Assembly: GCA_945957295.1 (NCBI GenBank) | Contig: CAMFLH010000013.1 | Span: forward strand, 1-37,824 | Reading direction: 5' to 3' | Length of the DNA: 37,824 nucleotides | Source: an uncultured Uliginosibacterium sp. | Lineage (GTDB): Bacteria; Pseudomonadota; Gammaproteobacteria; Burkholderiales; Rhodocyclaceae | In this document: one piece after another, positions 36,699 through 37,824 of the stretch | Position numbering within the stretch: position 1 is the stretch's first letter | Layout: the number at the start of each line of letters is the position of its first letter | Notes under the pieces: generated by a model | Told to the model about the DNA's origin: nothing | Databases searched by the model: none | What the model saw: only the letters and a program-made list of their open reading frames with translations | Program-made: the position numbers and the translations under genes

Positions 36699-37824
36699 AT
36701 GTTTGCGCCGACCTACCTCGACCACAACGCCACCACGCCGCTCGACCCGCGCGTGCGTGACGCGATGCTGCCTTACCTCGACGCACGCTTCGGCAACCCG
36801 TCGAGCCGGCACGAGTACGGCCGGCAGGCGAGGGCGGCGGTTGATCGCGCTCGGGAGCAGCTTGCGGTTGCAGTTGGTGCGCATCCTACCGAGGTGATAT
36901 TCACCTCCGGTGGTTCGGAGGCGAACAACCTTTTCATCAAGGGTGCTGCGGCGTTGATGAAACCGGGGCTCGTCGTAGTGGGTGCGTCGGAGCATCCATG
37001 CGTAAGGGAGCCTGCACGGCAACTCGAGAGGTCTGACTGGCGCCGGGAACTTGTGCCGCTCGATTCGCAGGGCCGAATTCGCCGCGATGCGTTCGATGCG
37101 CTGATGAAGCAGTCGCCGCGGTTGGTGTCGGTGATGGCGGCGAATAACGAAACCGGTGTGCTGCAGGATATCGAGTCGCTGGCTGCGCAGGCGCGTGCTT
37201 CCGGCGCGTACTTTCACACCGACGCGGTGCAGGTGTTCGGCAAACAGCCGATCTCGTTTCGCGAGCTTGGTGTGAATGCCATGACTGTGTCGTCGCACAA
37301 GATTCATGGTCCGCTCGGTGCGGGTGCGCTGGTGCTAGACAAGCGAGTGGATCTCGCACCGCTGGTGGCGGGCGGGGGCCAGGAGCGCGGTTTGCGTTCC
37401 GGTACAGAAAATGTCGCCGCGATCGTTGGTTTCGGCTTCGCTGCTGAAATTGCCGTCGCCGAGTTGAATGCTTGGACTGCCCGCGCTGCTCGCCAGCGTG
37501 ACATGCTGGAAAGTTCGCTCGCGCGGCTTGGGGCGCGGATTTTCGGCGCTGGCGCGGAGCGCTTGCCGAACACCGTGTTTTTCGCCTTCGACCATATTGA
37601 TGGCGAGACGCTTGTGGCCAAGCTGGATCGCGCGGGTTTCGCGGTGGCGAGTGGGTCGGCCTGTTCCAGCGCCGATCCGCGGCCCTCGGCAACTTTGCTC
37701 GCAATGGGTGTAGAAGATGAAGTGGCGCGTGGCGCGATCCGGGTGAGCCTAGGGCGCGACACGCAGGATGAGGCGCTTGTCCGGTTCGTGAAGACGCTGG
37801 ACGAGACGCTGCAAGGATTGAGAA
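36699..37824 (+). CDS. iscS: cysteine desulfurase (IscS/NifS family), truncated by the window end
   Basis: ATG at 36699: MFAPTYLDHNATTPLDPRVRDAMLPYLDARFGNPSSRHEYG...SSHKIHGPLGAG...SGSACSSADPRPS. No stop before 37824, so it is absent from the supplied ORF track. Confidence 0.93.
   Translation, partial: MFAPTYLDHNATTPLDPRVRDAMLPYLDARFGNPSSRHEYGRQARAAVDRAREQLAVAVGAHPTEVIFTSGGSEANNLFIKGAAALMKPGLVVVGASEHPCVREPARQLERSDWRRELVPLDSQGRIRRDAFDALMKQSPRLVSVMAANNETGVLQDIESLAAQARASGAYFHTDAVQVFGKQPISFRELGVNAMTVSSHKIHGPLGAGALVLDKRVDLAPLVAGGGQERGLRSGTENVAAIVGFGFAAEIAVAELNAWTARAARQRDMLESSLARLGARIFGAGAERLPNTVFFAFDHIDGETLVAKLDRAGFAVASGSACSSADPRPSATLLAMGVEDEVARGAIRVSLGRDTQDEALVRFVKTLDETLQGLR

Overview
The window is about 37.8 kb of GC-rich proteobacterial DNA, most likely a beta-proteobacterium of the Azoarcus/Rhodocyclaceae type (inference from gene content). 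Bases 1-48 are an Illumina Nextera P7 adapter with an i7 index, not genome. From left to right the window contains: (1) a chemosensory group on the minus strand: two periplasmic solute-binding proteins, a methyl-accepting chemotaxis protein, and a small protein that looks like a degenerate GGDEF domain; (2) a heavy-metal resistance block: a CsoR/RcnR-family operator and regulator, a DmeF-like CDF exporter, a CzcI-like protein, a CzcCBA-type HME-RND pump, a PII-like protein of the PII-NG type, and a small secreted protein; (3) an MFS transporter next to a decayed alcohol dehydrogenase pseudogene; (4) nitrogen-fixation genes: nifB-ferredoxin-draG, nifLA, and a divergent rnfABCDGEH cluster, with recognisable sigma-54 promoters and NifA TGT-N10-ACA sites; (5) a class A beta-lactamase and a decayed VCBS-type adhesin remnant; (6) housekeeping genes: an RluA-family pseudouridine synthase, tRNA-Leu(UAG), suhB, trmJ, cysE, iscR, and a cysteine desulfurase that runs off the right edge and is missing from the ORF track. 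No CRISPR array, intact mobile element or clearly new defence-type system was seen. The best second-look items are the shared NifA site between nifLA and rnf, the tandem NifA sites at nifB, the PII-NG plus secreted-protein tail of the RND operon, the degenerate GGDEF-like protein, and the two pseudogene scars.
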